This document shows positions 55,327-64,000 of a stretch of DNA of 64,000 nt, piece after piece. The notes below the pieces were generated by a model. That model saw nothing but the letters and a program-made list of their open reading frames with translations, did no database searches and was not told where the DNA came from. The stretch lies in assembly GCA_041166385.1 (NCBI GenBank), contig JBEEFW010000087.1:1-64000 (forward strand), read 5' to 3'. The translations under genes and the position numbers were made by a program. The number at the start of each line of letters is the position of its first letter. Position 1 is the first letter of the stretch. This DNA comes from DASUCS01 sp041166385 (GTDB lineage: Bacteria > Actinomycetota > Acidimicrobiia > Acidimicrobiales > JACDCH01).

Positions 55327-56226
55327 CTACTGCGCGGCATGAGCGAGATCGAGGTGCGCGTACAAGAAGTCGCGCGCCTCGTCGAGGAAGAACTCCGTGT
55401 AGCTGGCGGGTACGTGACCCTCACCGTCGAGCGAGCGGAGCACCACGGCGACGCCGGCCTGTTGCATCGCGGCGGCGGTGTCGGCCGACCACTCGTACGG
55501 GACCCAAGGATCGGCGGTGCCGCTCATGAGCAGCCCCGGGGCGTCCGACCCGTCGACGAACTCGCCGCCGTTCGACCCACCCGACACCGACACCCACGCA
55601 CGCACTCGATCGTCGAGCGAGTCGGCACGCGTACCGACACCGGTGGCGGCGATGGCACCCGCCGACTCGCCGGCGATCGCAATGCGATCGGTGTCGATGC
55701 GATACGTCCCCGCGTTGGCGTGCACCCAGCGCACTGCGACCTGCGCATCCTGCGTCGCGGCGGTCGCGGCGTCGACACATTCCTGGGACAACAGTCGCTC
55801 CGCGATGCACTGCTGGGATGCCAGCAAGCGGTAGTCGATCGACACCGTGACGTAGCCGAGCTTGGCGAACTCACTCGGGAACGCGACCAACGGACCTTCG
55901 CCCTTGTTGCCATCAGCAAACCCTCCGCCGTGCACCCAGATGAGCACCGGTCGACGCGCCGCCGTGTCGCCCGCGGGCTCGTACACGTCGAGCCGGAGCG
56001 GGTCGGCGTACATGACATCACGGGAGATCACCACATCGGTGACCAAAGGGGTGCGGTACCTGAGCGAGGTCGGAGACGAGGACGAGGGTGACGAAACCGC
56101 CGAAGGCGGACGATCGTCGCCGCAACTACTGACGACGGCGACGGCCATCGCCGCGATGAGCGCGACGATGGTCCGGTGCCTGGCACTTCGGCTGCGCAAC
56201 TGCTCGAGCGATCGCCGCACGACCAT
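55327..56226 (-). CDS. Alpha/beta-hydrolase lipoprotein (carboxylesterase-like)
   Basis: 299 aa from ATG 56226. A lipoprotein signal with lipobox VSSC (about residues 32-35) follows an Arg-rich N-terminus. The oxyanion motif is 'WVHGGGFADG', the nucleophile elbow 'IAGESAGAIAATG' and the late His lies in 'LDGEGHVPASY'. It would be an exported esterase of the BD-FAE/HSL type. Its first 51 nt overlap the start of the divergent acyltransferase gene, an arrangement that leaves no free promoter region. Confidence 0.85.
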   Translation of the reverse strand: MVVRRSLEQLRSRSARHRTIVALIAAMAVAVVSSCGDDRPPSAVSSPSSSSPTSLRYRTPLVTDVVISRDVMYADPLRLDVYEPAGDTAARRPVLIWVHGGGFADGNKGEGPLVAFPSEFAKLGYVTVSIDYRLLASQQCIAERLLSQECVDAATAATQDAQVAVRWVHANAGTYRIDTDRIAIAGESAGAIAATGVGTRADSLDDRVRAWVSVSGGSNGGEFVDGSDAPGLLMSGTADPWVPYEWSADTAAAMQQAGVAVVLRSLDGEGHVPASYTEFFLDEARDFLYAHLDLAHAAQ

Positions 56227-58056
56227 GCGCCAGTACAGCACCCGACCGCACCGAGCGAGGAGCGCCGGATCGGTGGCCTCGACGGGCTGCGCGCCGTCGC
56301 GGTGCTCGCCGTCGTCGCGTACCACCTGTGGCCCGATGCGCTGCCCGCGGGCTTCCTGGGCGTGGACCTGTTCATGGTCCTCTCCGGCTTCCTGATCACC
56401 GGGTTGCTGATCGACGAACGCGCTCGCACGGGTGGCGTGCGCCTCGGTGCGTTCTGGATGAGGCGCTTCCGACGGCTCGTGCCCGCGCTGCTGGCGGTGC
56501 TCGTCGGCGTCGCGCTGTGGGTACGCATCGCCGGGCCCGCCCTGATCAGGCCAACAGTGCGAGGTCAAGGGCTCGCGTCGCTGCTGTACGTCGGCAACTG
56601 GAAGCTCGTCCACGACGGCACCACCTACGGCGCACTGGCAAGCGGGCAGTCGCCGTTGCTGCACCTCTGGTCGCTCGCGATCGAGGAGCAGTTCTACGTG
56701 ATCTGGCCGCCGGTCGTCGTCGGTCTGTTGTTCCTGGCTCGCGGCCGGCGACGACCGCTCGCGCTGTTCGCACTCGCCGGCGCGCTCGTGTCGGCGGCGT
56801 TGATGGCGGCGTGGTTCGAGCCGGGCCACGACCCCCTCCGGCTGTACTACGGCACCGACACGCGCGCCCAGGCGTTCCTCATCGGCGCCGTCGCCGTCAT
56901 CGCGGTCCGCCGATTCGGTGCGGCGCTACTCCAGAAGATCGCGGTGCCGGCGTTCGTGTTGATGCTGGCCTTGTTCGCGCTCGAGGACGCGACCGGAACG
57001 CTGTACCGCGGCGGATTCGCCGGCTTTGCGCTCGTCGCCGCCGTCGTCGTGGCGGCCGTCACGGAACCCGGACCGCTGGCTCGGCTCCTCGACCGTGGCC
57101 CACTGCGACTCATCGGTCGAGTGTCCTACGGCATCTACCTCTGGCACTGGCCGGTCATCGTCCTGATCACGGACGACACCACGCCGCTACGCGGCATCAC
57201 GTTGTTGCTGTTCCGCGCCGCTTTGATCGCGGGCGCGACCGCGATCTCCTGGCTCTTAATCGAGCGTCCCTATCGTCGGGCCCCCGGTCGGCGCGCCGTC
57301 CCACTGGCCGCAGGCGGCATCGCACTTGCCGCCGTCTGTCTGCTCACTCTGCCGAGTCAGCACGTGGTTGCATACGCCGACGTCGATGTGACGACGATTC
57401 CGACCCCGGTCGTCGCCCCACCGGCCTTCAGCGGCGTCGGCTTGCAGAGCGTGATGGTGATCGGCGACTCGGGGATGTACGACGTGACGCCCGCATTGAC
57501 CGCCAGCTTCACGTCCGTCGGCGCGCAGGTGATCTCGACCGCATTCGCCGGCGAAGGACTCACCACGCCGCCGGGAGTGCGCGACAGCTGGGCCACGACC
57601 ATCGATCAGTACCGACCCGACCTCGTCGTCGTCATGCTCGGTGCGTGGGATTACGACTGGATCGCCGACCACGGTGACGCCGCGTACCAAGCAGAGGTGG
57701 ACGCCACCGTGAAGATGCTCTCGGCCCGTGGTGCTCGCATCGTCTGGCTGTCGGTATTGCCAGGCGACGCTGTCCTGCCCGGAAGGCGCGTGCAGGCAAC
57801 CGAGCTCGATCGCTTCTACTCCGCACTTCCCGCGCGGTTCCCCGGCGTGGTCGAGTACGTCGACATCGCCACGCCGCTCGCGAACGCGAGGGGCGACGTG
57901 CGCAAGCCCGACGGGTGGCACCTGTGCCCTGACGGCGCTGCCGCGATTGCGAGTGCGGTGATCACGGAGCTCGGCATCGACGCGCCGACGTTGACTACCG
58001 GAAGCTGGCGGGCCGACGGTCGCTTCGACGATCCCCCCGGTGGGTGCCCTGGGTAG
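56176..58056 (+). CDS. OafA/YrhL-type membrane acyltransferase with SGNH domain
   Basis: 626 aa from GTG. The N-terminal acyltransferase-3 domain has 'GLDGLRAVAVLAVVAYHLW' (the catalytic His), 'GFLGVDLFMVLSGFLITGLL' and 'RFRRLVPALLAV', ten membrane helices, then a C-terminal SGNH hydrolase-like domain with GDS in 'VIGDSGMYDV' and Asp/His in 'PDGWHLCPDG'. It transfers acyl groups to cell-surface glycans. The conserved domain begins near residue 31, so the first 30 residues may not be translated. The stop lies 12 bp before the M18 gene. Confidence 0.9.
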   Translation: MPGTSAAQLLERSPHDHAPVQHPTAPSEERRIGGLDGLRAVAVLAVVAYHLWPDALPAGFLGVDLFMVLSGFLITGLLIDERARTGGVRLGAFWMRRFRRLVPALLAVLVGVALWVRIAGPALIRPTVRGQGLASLLYVGNWKLVHDGTTYGALASGQSPLLHLWSLAIEEQFYVIWPPVVVGLLFLARGRRRPLALFALAGALVSAALMAAWFEPGHDPLRLYYGTDTRAQAFLIGAVAVIAVRRFGAALLQKIAVPAFVLMLALFALEDATGTLYRGGFAGFALVAAVVVAAVTEPGPLARLLDRGPLRLIGRVSYGIYLWHWPVIVLITDDTTPLRGITLLLFRAALIAGATAISWLLIERPYRRAPGRRAVPLAAGGIALAAVCLLTLPSQHVVAYADVDVTTIPTPVVAPPAFSGVGLQSVMVIGDSGMYDVTPALTASFTSVGAQVISTAFAGEGLTTPPGVRDSWATTIDQYRPDLVVVMLGAWDYDWIADHGDAAYQAEVDATVKMLSARGARIVWLSVLPGDAVLPGRRVQATELDRFYSALPARFPGVVEYVDIATPLANARGDVRKPDGWHLCPDGAAAIASAVITELGIDAPTLTTGSWRADGRFDDPPGGCPG

Positions 58057-58068
58057 CGTCTCCCCCGC

Positions 58069-59328
58069 ATGCCTGATCTCGACGCTGCTCGCGACCTCAT
58101 CTCGTTCATCGACGCCTCACCATCCCCGTTCCACGCGTGCGCGACCGCGGCAGCGCGACTCGAGGCGGCCGGGTTCACACGGGTGAACGAGGCGGACGAG
58201 TGGCCGGCGCCCCTCGGGCGCGCGTACATCGTGCGCGACGGGAGCCTGGTTGGGTGGTCAGCACCGAACGGCGCGACGCCGACGACGCCGTTCCGGATCG
58301 TGGGCGCCCACACCGATAGCCCCAACCTGCGCGTGAAACCGCATGCGGACGTCGAACGCGCGGGCGCGCAGCTCATCGCCGTCGAGGTCTACGGCAGCAC
58401 GCTGTACAACACGTGGCTCGACCGCGACCTCGGTCTGTCCGGACGGGTGGCGGTGCGCGGTGGCGAGCTCCGGCTGCTGCACGTCGATCGCGCGATCGCC
58501 CGCATTCCCCAGCTGGCGATCCACCTCGACAACACCGTCAACACGACCGGTCTGCTGCTCAACCCACAACAACACCTCACTCCGCTGTGGGCGATCGACC
58601 ACGGCGACTTCACCGCGTTCGTCGCCGCCGAGCTCGGCGTCGCCATCGACGAGATCCTCGCCTGGGACCTGATGCTCCACGACGTCACCCCCGGCACATT
58701 GCTAGGGCGCGACAACGAGCTGGTCGCGGCCGGCCGCATCGACAACCTCTGCTCGTCGTGGGCTGCACTCGAGGCGCTCACCGCCGCGACGAGCGACGAC
58801 AGCATCGGCGTCGCGGTGCTCTTCGATCACGAGGAGGTCGGCAGCTCGAGCAACCGCGGCGCGGTGAGCACGATTCTCGAGTCGGTGCTCGAGCGGGTGA
58901 ACCTCAGTCTCGGTGGCGGCCGCGACGAGTGGCGCCGCGCCCTGGCGGCATCGATCTGTGTGTCGGCAGACATGGCGCACGCGACGCACCCGAACTACCG
59001 CGAGCGCCATGAGCCGGGCCACTGGATCGCGCTCAACGGCGGTCCGGTCGTGAAGACCAACGTGTCGCAGCGGTATGCCACCGACGCGCGGTCGGCGGCG
59101 GCGTTCATCGAGGCGTGCGCCCGCGTCGACGTACCGGTACAGCAGTACGTGCACCGGAACGACTTGCCCTGCGGCTCGACAATCGGACCGATCACCGCCG
59201 CCCGACTCGGGATCTCGACGGTCGACGTCGGCGCGCCGCAGCTGTCGATGCACTCGGCCCGCGAGATGATGGGCTCGGCCGACGTCGCGCTGTACCGACG
59301 CGCGTTGACCGCCTTCCTGGTGTCCTAG
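58069..59328 (+). CDS. apeB: M18 family aspartyl aminopeptidase
   Basis: 419 aa. Metal ligands fall in 'VGAHTDSPNLRVKP', 'GRIDNLCSSWAALEAL', 'LFDHEEVGSSSNRG', 'SADMAHATHPNY' and 'GAPQLSMHSAREMMG', the five-block pattern of M18 enzymes. It removes N-terminal acidic residues from peptides in the cytoplasm. TAGCGT overlapping the preceding stop codon is 9 nt before its ATG and may allow separate transcription. The stop overlaps that of the convergent amidohydrolase (CTAG). Confidence 0.95.
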   Translation: MPDLDAARDLISFIDASPSPFHACATAAARLEAAGFTRVNEADEWPAPLGRAYIVRDGSLVGWSAPNGATPTTPFRIVGAHTDSPNLRVKPHADVERAGAQLIAVEVYGSTLYNTWLDRDLGLSGRVAVRGGELRLLHVDRAIARIPQLAIHLDNTVNTTGLLLNPQQHLTPLWAIDHGDFTAFVAAELGVAIDEILAWDLMLHDVTPGTLLGRDNELVAAGRIDNLCSSWAALEALTAATSDDSIGVAVLFDHEEVGSSSNRGAVSTILESVLERVNLSLGGGRDEWRRALAASICVSADMAHATHPNYRERHEPGHWIALNGGPVVKTNVSQRYATDARSAAAFIEACARVDVPVQQYVHRNDLPCGSTIGPITAARLGISTVDVGAPQLSMHSAREMMGSADVALYRRALTAFLVS

Positions 59329-60797
59329 ACCGCCCACGGGTGATCGGCGGCGAACGACGCCGCGACGGCCGCGGGTGTGACCGGCCCGTACGTGCGGTTG
59401 CCGAGCGCGGTCTCCTGACGGGCTTGCTCGAGGTCCGCCGCGCTGAATGTGCACGCGGCGCCAGCCACCTTTGCCACGTCGATGTCGTACAGGCGGGCGG
59501 CGTTCTGGCCGAGGATCTTGGCCTTCACCGCGGGCGTGAGCGCCGGGTAGCCGAACCGCTCCTGCGACTCGGCCGTGATCTCGAGCGCCCGGAACGCCTG
59601 GATCTGATCTTGCGGCGAGCCGTACCAGATCGAATCGGTCCCCCACACGACGTTGTCCTCGCCGACGGCCACGAGCAGCTTGCCGATGACGTGTGCGGCT
59701 TGGTCCGGGTCGGCCATCACCGACTTCCACGTCGACCCGAGTTCGGCGTACACGTTGCCGCCCGGCCCGACGCCGGCGTCGCGCAGCGATTTGACGAGGC
59801 GATCGACGCCCTTGCCGTTCTCGGCGAACGGGCCTTCGATGTTCCCGGCCTCGTAGCCCGAGTGGTACACGACGATCCGCAGATCGGGGTGCGCCACGGC
59901 GGCTGGTCCGATCTCGATCGGTGACGCCGCGCTCGCGCCGCCCGAGAACCCCTTGTGCACCGAGACGATGCGCGTGGCGCCGCGGCTCGCGAGATCCGAC
60001 ACGTGATCGAGGAACGCCTGCCCGATCGCGTCGGTGAACGTCCATCCCGGACCGGGCGCATGCGTGTACACCTTCCACGCCGCGATCGGGTGCGTGGTGT
60101 GCACCTCCTCCATCGCCGCGAGCGCGGCGTCGAGGCGGCCGACGTTCGGCACGGCATGTCCTTGGAGCAGCACGCGCCCATCGCCACACAGTTGCCCGGC
60201 AAACGCTCGAGCGCGCTCCATCACCTCGATCGACAACGGATCGGCCTCGCCGACGATCGGGATGGCTGACAGCACCACCATTCCTGTGTCGCTCCGCAGG
60301 AACAGCTCCTCCATCCAGTGATCGATCCCGAAGCAGAGTTTCGGGTCTGCGTCACCGCAGTTGCGCTGCGGGAAGCCCGTGAAGTCCGCCGCGCCGGGAA
60401 CGTGCGCGTAGTCGAGCAAGTGCGTCTGCACATCGACGATCGCTTCGACGCCGCCGATCGCCGCCTGCGCGGCGCCGGACTCCGTGGCCGCGTCCGGCGG
60501 CAGCGAGAACGACCCGCTCGGTGGCTGCGCCGGCCCGGCGCGATCCTTCGAGCATCCGTCGAGCACGATCAACCCGAGCGCCGCGCCCATCGATGAGAGC
60601 AGGAACCGGCGGCGGCTGATGCCGAGCCGGCGAGCGATGGCGTCGGACTCGGCACGGGTGCGCCGGACGGCCTCGCGCACCAGGTCCGTCGGCGGTGGCG
60701 GCACGAACTCGCCGTTGGAACAGGGCGCCAGCTTGATCGGCAGCCCCGGGTCGATGTCGTCCCGGCGAGCGATGCGCGAGGGTACGTCGATGGACAT
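59325..60797 (-). CDS. Tat-exported amidohydrolase-family lipoprotein, long N-terminal extension
   Basis: 490 aa. Unusually, the twin-arginine signal 'SRRRFLLSSMGAALGLIVLDGC' (split, near residues 61-82) with a lipobox-like end lies after about 60 polar residues. The mature part is a TIM-barrel amidohydrolase: 'VDVQTHLLDY' (HxH-like, here Q-T-H), 'WKVYTHAPGPGW', 'VYHSGYEAGN' and 'VVWGTDSIWYGSPQ' supply the metal ligands. Its start codon overlaps that of the divergent F420 gene. Substrate unknown. Confidence 0.85.
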   Translation of the reverse strand: MSIDVPSRIARRDDIDPGLPIKLAPCSNGEFVPPPPTDLVREAVRRTRAESDAIARRLGISRRRFLLSSMGAALGLIVLDGCSKDRAGPAQPPSGSFSLPPDAATESGAAQAAIGGVEAIVDVQTHLLDYAHVPGAADFTGFPQRNCGDADPKLCFGIDHWMEELFLRSDTGMVVLSAIPIVGEADPLSIEVMERARAFAGQLCGDGRVLLQGHAVPNVGRLDAALAAMEEVHTTHPIAAWKVYTHAPGPGWTFTDAIGQAFLDHVSDLASRGATRIVSVHKGFSGGASAASPIEIGPAAVAHPDLRIVVYHSGYEAGNIEGPFAENGKGVDRLVKSLRDAGVGPGGNVYAELGSTWKSVMADPDQAAHVIGKLLVAVGEDNVVWGTDSIWYGSPQDQIQAFRALEITAESQERFGYPALTPAVKAKILGQNAARLYDIDVAKVAGAACTFSAADLEQARQETALGNRTYGPVTPAAVAASFAADHPWAV

Positions 60798-61203
60798 CGA
60801 TCAGGCCGTCGCCTTCATGCGCGCCAACCACAACGCCGTGCTGCACACCTACCGCCCGGACGGCTCGCCCCAGCTGTCGCCGATCACCGTCGGCGTGGAC
60901 GACGGTGGGCATCCGATCATCTCCAGCCGCGAAACCGCCTTCAAGACGAAGAACCTGCTGCGGGACCCGAGGGCGTCGCTGTGCGTGCTGAACCCGCACT
61001 TCTACGGCGACTGGGCCTACGTGGACGGGACCTGCGAGGTGGTCCACCTGCCCGAGGCCATGGACCTCCTGGTCGGCTACTACCGGCAGGTGCGGGGCGA
61101 GGAGCATCCGGACTGGGACGACTACCGGGGCGCGATGGAACGGGACCAACGGGTCATCCTGCGCATCACCGTCGAGCGCGCCGGCCCCAGCCAGCACGGC
61201 TGA
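60790..61203 (+). CDS. PPOX-class F420-dependent oxidoreductase
   Basis: 137 aa split-barrel protein: 'HNAVLHTYRPDGSPQLSPITVG', 'IISSRETAFKTKNLLRDPRASL' (split) and 'WAYVDGTCEVVHL' are the flavin/F420-binding strands, as in the pyridoxamine-5-phosphate oxidase-like actinobacterial enzymes. F420 use is inferred from the family. It overlaps the amidohydrolase by 8 nt at the 5' ends. Confidence 0.88.
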   Translation: MDIDQAVAFMRANHNAVLHTYRPDGSPQLSPITVGVDDGGHPIISSRETAFKTKNLLRDPRASLCVLNPHFYGDWAYVDGTCEVVHLPEAMDLLVGYYRQVRGEEHPDWDDYRGAMERDQRVILRITVERAGPSQHG

Positions 61204-61240
61204 AGCCCCGCGATTGGACTTTTCGGGGCTCCGAAATCCA
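61204..61240. promoter_or_regulatory. Palindromes upstream of the DtxR-type gene
   Basis: TTTCGG-GGCT-CCGAAA (61221-61236) is a perfect 16-bp inverted repeat 19 nt before the regulator's start, a typical place for autoregulation. It overlaps AGCCCCG (61204-61210) pairing with CGGGGCT (61224-61230), which could be a stem after the F420 gene stop. No U-tract follows. Confidence 0.4.
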
Positions 61241-61255
61241 TGCTCCGCAGCCGAC

Positions 61256-61924
61256 ATGGAGTTCATGAAGCTGACCAAGTCCGAGCGCGAGACGCTCAAG
61301 GCCGTCTACCGGCTGACGAAGGGCGACGAGCCGGCACACACCGGTGATCTCGCCGAGAAGCTCGAGGTCAGCCCCTCCACGGTCACGACCACCGTGAAGC
61401 GCCTCGCCGACCGGGGTCTGGTCGAGCACGTCCTCTACAAGGGCGTCGACCTCACGCCCGCAGGTCGCCGCGAGGCCATCAGCGCGATCCGCCGGCACCG
61501 CATCGTCGAGCGCTTCCTCTCCGACATGCTCGGCTACGCCTGGAACGAGGCCGATCGCCTGGCCACGTCGTTCGAGCACGAGCTGCCCCAGGAGGTCGAG
61601 GCCCGCATCTTCATCGCCCTCGACCGCCCCGAGACGTGCCCGCACGGCTTCCCGATCCCGGCGCTCGAGACCGACGACCTGCCCGACATGCCGCCGCTGT
61701 ACGACCTCGAGCCGGGAGACGTGGCCGTGGTCGCCGTCCCGGGATCGACCGACCCTGACGTCGTGGCGTTCCTCGACACACTCGGTCTTCGTCCCGGGGG
61801 ACGCGTCGAAGTGCGCGAGAAGCACCCGTTCGACGGTCCGCTCGTGCTGCGGGTCGATGGCAAGGACCGCACCCTCGGGCGCACCGTCGCCCAGCAAGTC
61901 TTCGTGCAGCGCGTCGCCGTGTAG
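61256..61924 (+). CDS. DtxR/IdeR-family metal-dependent repressor
   Basis: 222 aa from ATG 61256 (ATG 61265 also possible). N-terminal winged helix 'GDLAEKLEVSPSTVTTTVKRLADRGLVEHVLYKG' (split), dimer and metal region 'RRHRIVERFLSDMLGYAWNEADRLATSFEHELP' (split) with His, Glu and Cys/His in 'CPHGFPIPAL', and a C-terminal SH3-like FeoA domain. The metal, iron or manganese, cannot be told from sequence. It regulates uptake or storage genes outside this window. Confidence 0.93.
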   Translation: MEFMKLTKSERETLKAVYRLTKGDEPAHTGDLAEKLEVSPSTVTTTVKRLADRGLVEHVLYKGVDLTPAGRREAISAIRRHRIVERFLSDMLGYAWNEADRLATSFEHELPQEVEARIFIALDRPETCPHGFPIPALETDDLPDMPPLYDLEPGDVAVVAVPGSTDPDVVAFLDTLGLRPGGRVEVREKHPFDGPLVLRVDGKDRTLGRTVAQQVFVQRVAV

Positions 61925-63097
61925 TCAGGCAGGAGCGGGCTCGACCGCGGCGCGTCGGGTCGTCGAACGCAGCAGCGCGAGCCCCGCGAGCGAGAGCAAT
62001 CCCGCCGTGCCGAAGGCCCACCGTTCGCTCGACAACGTGACGACGACGCCGAGCACGAACGCGCCGAGCCCCTGCGAGATGTCGAAGAACAGTGTGAATG
62101 TCGCGATGGCCTGACTGCGTTCGTGCTCCGGCGCGCTGTCGACCACCAAAGGGAACAGCGACGGATACAGGAGTGACACACCCATCGAGTACACGAACGT
62201 CGACACGTACAGCCCCGTCGCCGAGTGCCATGCGCACATCGCGAGGAGACCGGCCGCTTGCAAGGTCATCGCCACCGACGCACCACGCACCGAGCCCAAA
62301 CGATCGGGCAACCGCGCGAAGCAGATGCGCACCACCAACACCGCGACCGCGTACTCGGCGAACACCGTGCCGGAGCTGGTCAGCCCGACCTGCTTGACGT
62401 AGAGCGGCACGAACGCCGAGAAGCCGGCGAACGCCGTGGTCGAGAGCGCGAGAATCACTCCAGGGCGCAGCGCCGCGGGGTGCAGTAGGTGCCTGCGCAC
62501 CACCACGTCGTCCGGAACCGCTGGCGGTCGGACGGTCGGCATGCCCAGCCCGACCACCACCGCAACGAGGCACATCGCCGCGCTCACGTACCACGCGGCG
62601 TGCACACCCCACTGCGTGCGCACACCCTCGCCGAGCAGCGGGCCGATGGCCAGCCCGCCGTACACCGCGATCGAGAAGTACGAGGTGGCCTCGCCGCGCC
62701 GGGAGGCGGGTGACAGGTCCTGCACGGCCGTCGCCGCACCGACGAACATCGCCGCCTCCCCGACCCCGGTCAGCAACCGCATGCCGATCAGCACGGGGAG
62801 GTTGGTGGCCAGCGTGTAGCCCAGCACCGACACACCGGCGATGAAGCCGCCGCCGAGGACGAGCACCTTGCGGCCGTGCTCGTCGCCGATCCGTCCGACG
62901 AGCGGCCGCAGCAGCGCGGCCGACACCGCGAACGCCCCCACGGCCAGGCCGACCGCCGCTCCGCTGCCGTGGAGCCGGTCCTCGACGTAAAGGGGCAGCA
63001 CCGGTGCCAGCACGCCGATGGCGATGAAGTACGCCAGCGCCGACGCCGTGATCCGCACGAACCCACCCGTCAACAGGCGCGAGTCGTCGGATGCCAT
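61925..63097 (-). CDS. MFS transporter
   Basis: 390 aa from ATG 63097. Twelve membrane helices, the MFS loop 'GRIGDEHGRKVLVL' after TM2 and the second-half copy 'FARLPDRLGSVRGAS'. Predicted drug or metabolite exporter of the DHA1 type. Convergent with the DtxR gene with no gap between stops. Confidence 0.9.
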   Translation of the reverse strand: MASDDSRLLTGGFVRITASALAYFIAIGVLAPVLPLYVEDRLHGSGAAVGLAVGAFAVSAALLRPLVGRIGDEHGRKVLVLGGGFIAGVSVLGYTLATNLPVLIGMRLLTGVGEAAMFVGAATAVQDLSPASRRGEATSYFSIAVYGGLAIGPLLGEGVRTQWGVHAAWYVSAAMCLVAVVVGLGMPTVRPPAVPDDVVVRRHLLHPAALRPGVILALSTTAFAGFSAFVPLYVKQVGLTSSGTVFAEYAVAVLVVRICFARLPDRLGSVRGASVAMTLQAAGLLAMCAWHSATGLYVSTFVYSMGVSLLYPSLFPLVVDSAPEHERSQAIATFTLFFDISQGLGAFVLGVVVTLSSERWAFGTAGLLSLAGLALLRSTTRRAAVEPAPA

Positions 63098-63144
63098 CGG
63101 GCGGGAATCCTGTCGGGTCGCCGGCGGGGCACCAACCTGATTGG

Positions 63145-63163
63145 TACGCTCGAACGTGTGTTC
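63145..63163 (+). promoter_or_regulatory. Leaderless promoter with LexA (SOS) box at the helicase start
   Basis: TACGCT (63145-63150) is 7 nt before the GTG at 63158, and GAAC-GTGT-GTTC (63152-63163), a full actinobacterial LexA-box pattern, covers the predicted transcription start and start codon. Confidence 0.75.
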
Positions 63164-64000
63164 CCCTCTCTCACGAATCAACAGCAGGCGGCCGTCGATC
63201 ACATGGACGGGCATCTGCTCATCGTCGCCGGTGCCGGCACCGGCAAGACCACGACGCTGGCGTCGCGATTGGCCGCGCTCGTCGAACGCGGCGCGGCCCC
63301 TGAACGCATCCTGCTCCTCACGTTCAGCCGCCGGGCGGCGTCAGAGCTGTTGCGTCGGGCAGAGGCGCTCGCCGGCCACGATGTCGCGCGACGCGTGTGG
63401 GGCGGCACGTTCCACGCGGTCGGCAACCGCGTGCTCCGGCGGCACGGGCGTCTGCTCGGTCTCGACCCTGACTTCACCGTGCTCGACCAAGCCGACGCCG
63501 CGGATCTGCTCGCGCTCGTCCGTTCGGAGCTCCACGCCCACGACGGCGAGCTGCCCTCCGACCGGCGGCGGGCGAAGAAGGACACGATGTCGGCGATCCT
63601 CAGCCGCGTGATCAACACGGCCACGCCACTGTCCAAGGTGTTGCTGCAGACGTTCCCGTGGTGCGCGGAGGAGCAGGCGGAGCTCAAGGCCACGTTCGAG
63701 GCGTACACCGCCCGCAAGCGTTCGACAGTCGTGCTCGACTACGACGACCTGTTGCTGTGCTGGTCCGCGCTCGTGCGTTCTCCTGGCGCAGCCCCGCTGC
63801 TCGACCAGTTCGATCACGTGCTGATCGACGAGTACCAAGACACCAACGCGCTCCAAGCCGAGATCGTCGCGGCGATGGCGGGCGGTGGCGCCACGATCAC
63901 CGCGGTGGGCGACGATGCACAAGCGATCTACGGCTTCCGCAACGCGACGCCGAAGAACATCCTCGAGTTCCCCGATCGGTTCGGCGCGCAGATCGTCGTG
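63158..64000 (+). CDS. UvrD/Rep-like superfamily 1 DNA helicase (3' truncated by window)
   Basis: The first 281 codons are visible. Q motif 'LTNQQQAAV' (5-13), Walker A 'AGAGTGKTT' with K30, motif Ia 'LTFSRRAASEL', motif II 'DEYQDTN' (224-230) and motif III 'VGDDAQAIYGFR' (about 250-261) are intact and typical of the UvrD/PcrA group. A 3'-5' DNA repair helicase. The SOS box at the start places it in the DNA-damage regulon with dinB. Confidence 0.93.
   Translation, partial: MFPSLTNQQQAAVDHMDGHLLIVAGAGTGKTTTLASRLAALVERGAAPERILLLTFSRRAASELLRRAEALAGHDVARRVWGGTFHAVGNRVLRRHGRLLGLDPDFTVLDQADAADLLALVRSELHAHDGELPSDRRRAKKDTMSAILSRVINTATPLSKVLLQTFPWCAEEQAELKATFEAYTARKRSTVVLDYDDLLLCWSALVRSPGAAPLLDQFDHVLIDEYQDTNALQAEIVAAMAGGGATITAVGDDAQAIYGFRNATPKNILEFPDRFGAQIVV

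Overview
The window is a 64 kb, high-GC, very densely coding piece of chromosome from an actinomycetote. Pointers are GTG/TTG starts, many ATGA/GTGA gene overlaps, a PPOX/F420-type oxidoreductase, a polyphosphate glucokinase, MetX-dependent methionine synthesis, an IdeR/DtxR-type regulator, GAAC-N4-GTTC SOS boxes and TANNNT minus-10 elements set 6 to 9 nt before start codons (leaderless mRNAs). Gene content and the LivK-type transporter style suggest class Acidimicrobiia; that is inference. There is no insertion sequence, prophage, CRISPR array or rRNA. Both edges cut genes: a giant secreted beta-propeller/Kelch protein on the left and a UvrD-like helicase on the right. No stretch longer than 300 bases lacks a gene.

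Layout. 1-5 kb: surface protein, GT2 glycosyltransferase, tRNA-Gly(GCC). 5-12 kb: a secreted protein followed by an overlapping three-gene Liv-type ABC importer in which both permeases (LivH-LivM) and both ATPases (LivF-LivG) are fused. 12-22.4 kb: a long minus-strand run: orphan adenine methyltransferase, metX, cystathionine gamma-synthase-like enzyme, PhzF, D-aminoacylase, amidohydrolase, an intergenic 48-bp palindrome, Fpg-type glycosylase, small membrane protein, a 73-aa protein, DUF4202, and a poly-proline PH-domain protein. 22.4-33.3 kb: Nudix, membrane protein, DEAD helicase, MFS exporter, glutathione peroxidase, PhyH oxygenase, D-Ala-D-Ala carboxypeptidase, serine hydrolase, APH kinase, acyl-CoA dehydrogenase, SMP-30 lactonase. 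33.4-36.7 kb: a translationally coupled plus-strand operon of polyphosphate glucokinase, SDR, L-asparaginase and a metal-less MBL-fold protein. 36.7-41 kb: APH kinase, a 691-aa protein that looks like a contractile-injection-system cargo carrying a nucleotidyltransferase active site, and an SOS-boxed Y-family polymerase. 41-51 kb: EamA, PIG-L, SDR, GT2 and glutamate synthase gltB/gltD, with a second copy of the 48-bp palindrome between gltB and gltD. 51-64 kb: CapA-like lipoprotein, 42-aa basic protein, 2OG oxygenase, lytic transglycosylase, SET protein, HAD, VOC, esterase, OafA-type acyltransferase, M18 peptidase, Tat-exported amidohydrolase, F420 oxidoreductase, DtxR regulator, MFS, helicase.

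Most notable signals. (1) Four divergent gene pairs share one symmetric 10-bp promoter core (two minus-10 hexamers overlapping on a central TA) placed exactly midway between two start codons, with equal flanks of 6/6, 7/7, 8/8 and 6/6 nt. (2) The putative injected nucleotidyltransferase effector. (3) Two 48-bp perfect palindromes differing only by one compensatory base pair. (4) SOS boxes lying on the start codons of dinB and the helicase. All functional assignments are from motif recognition by eye; no database search was run.
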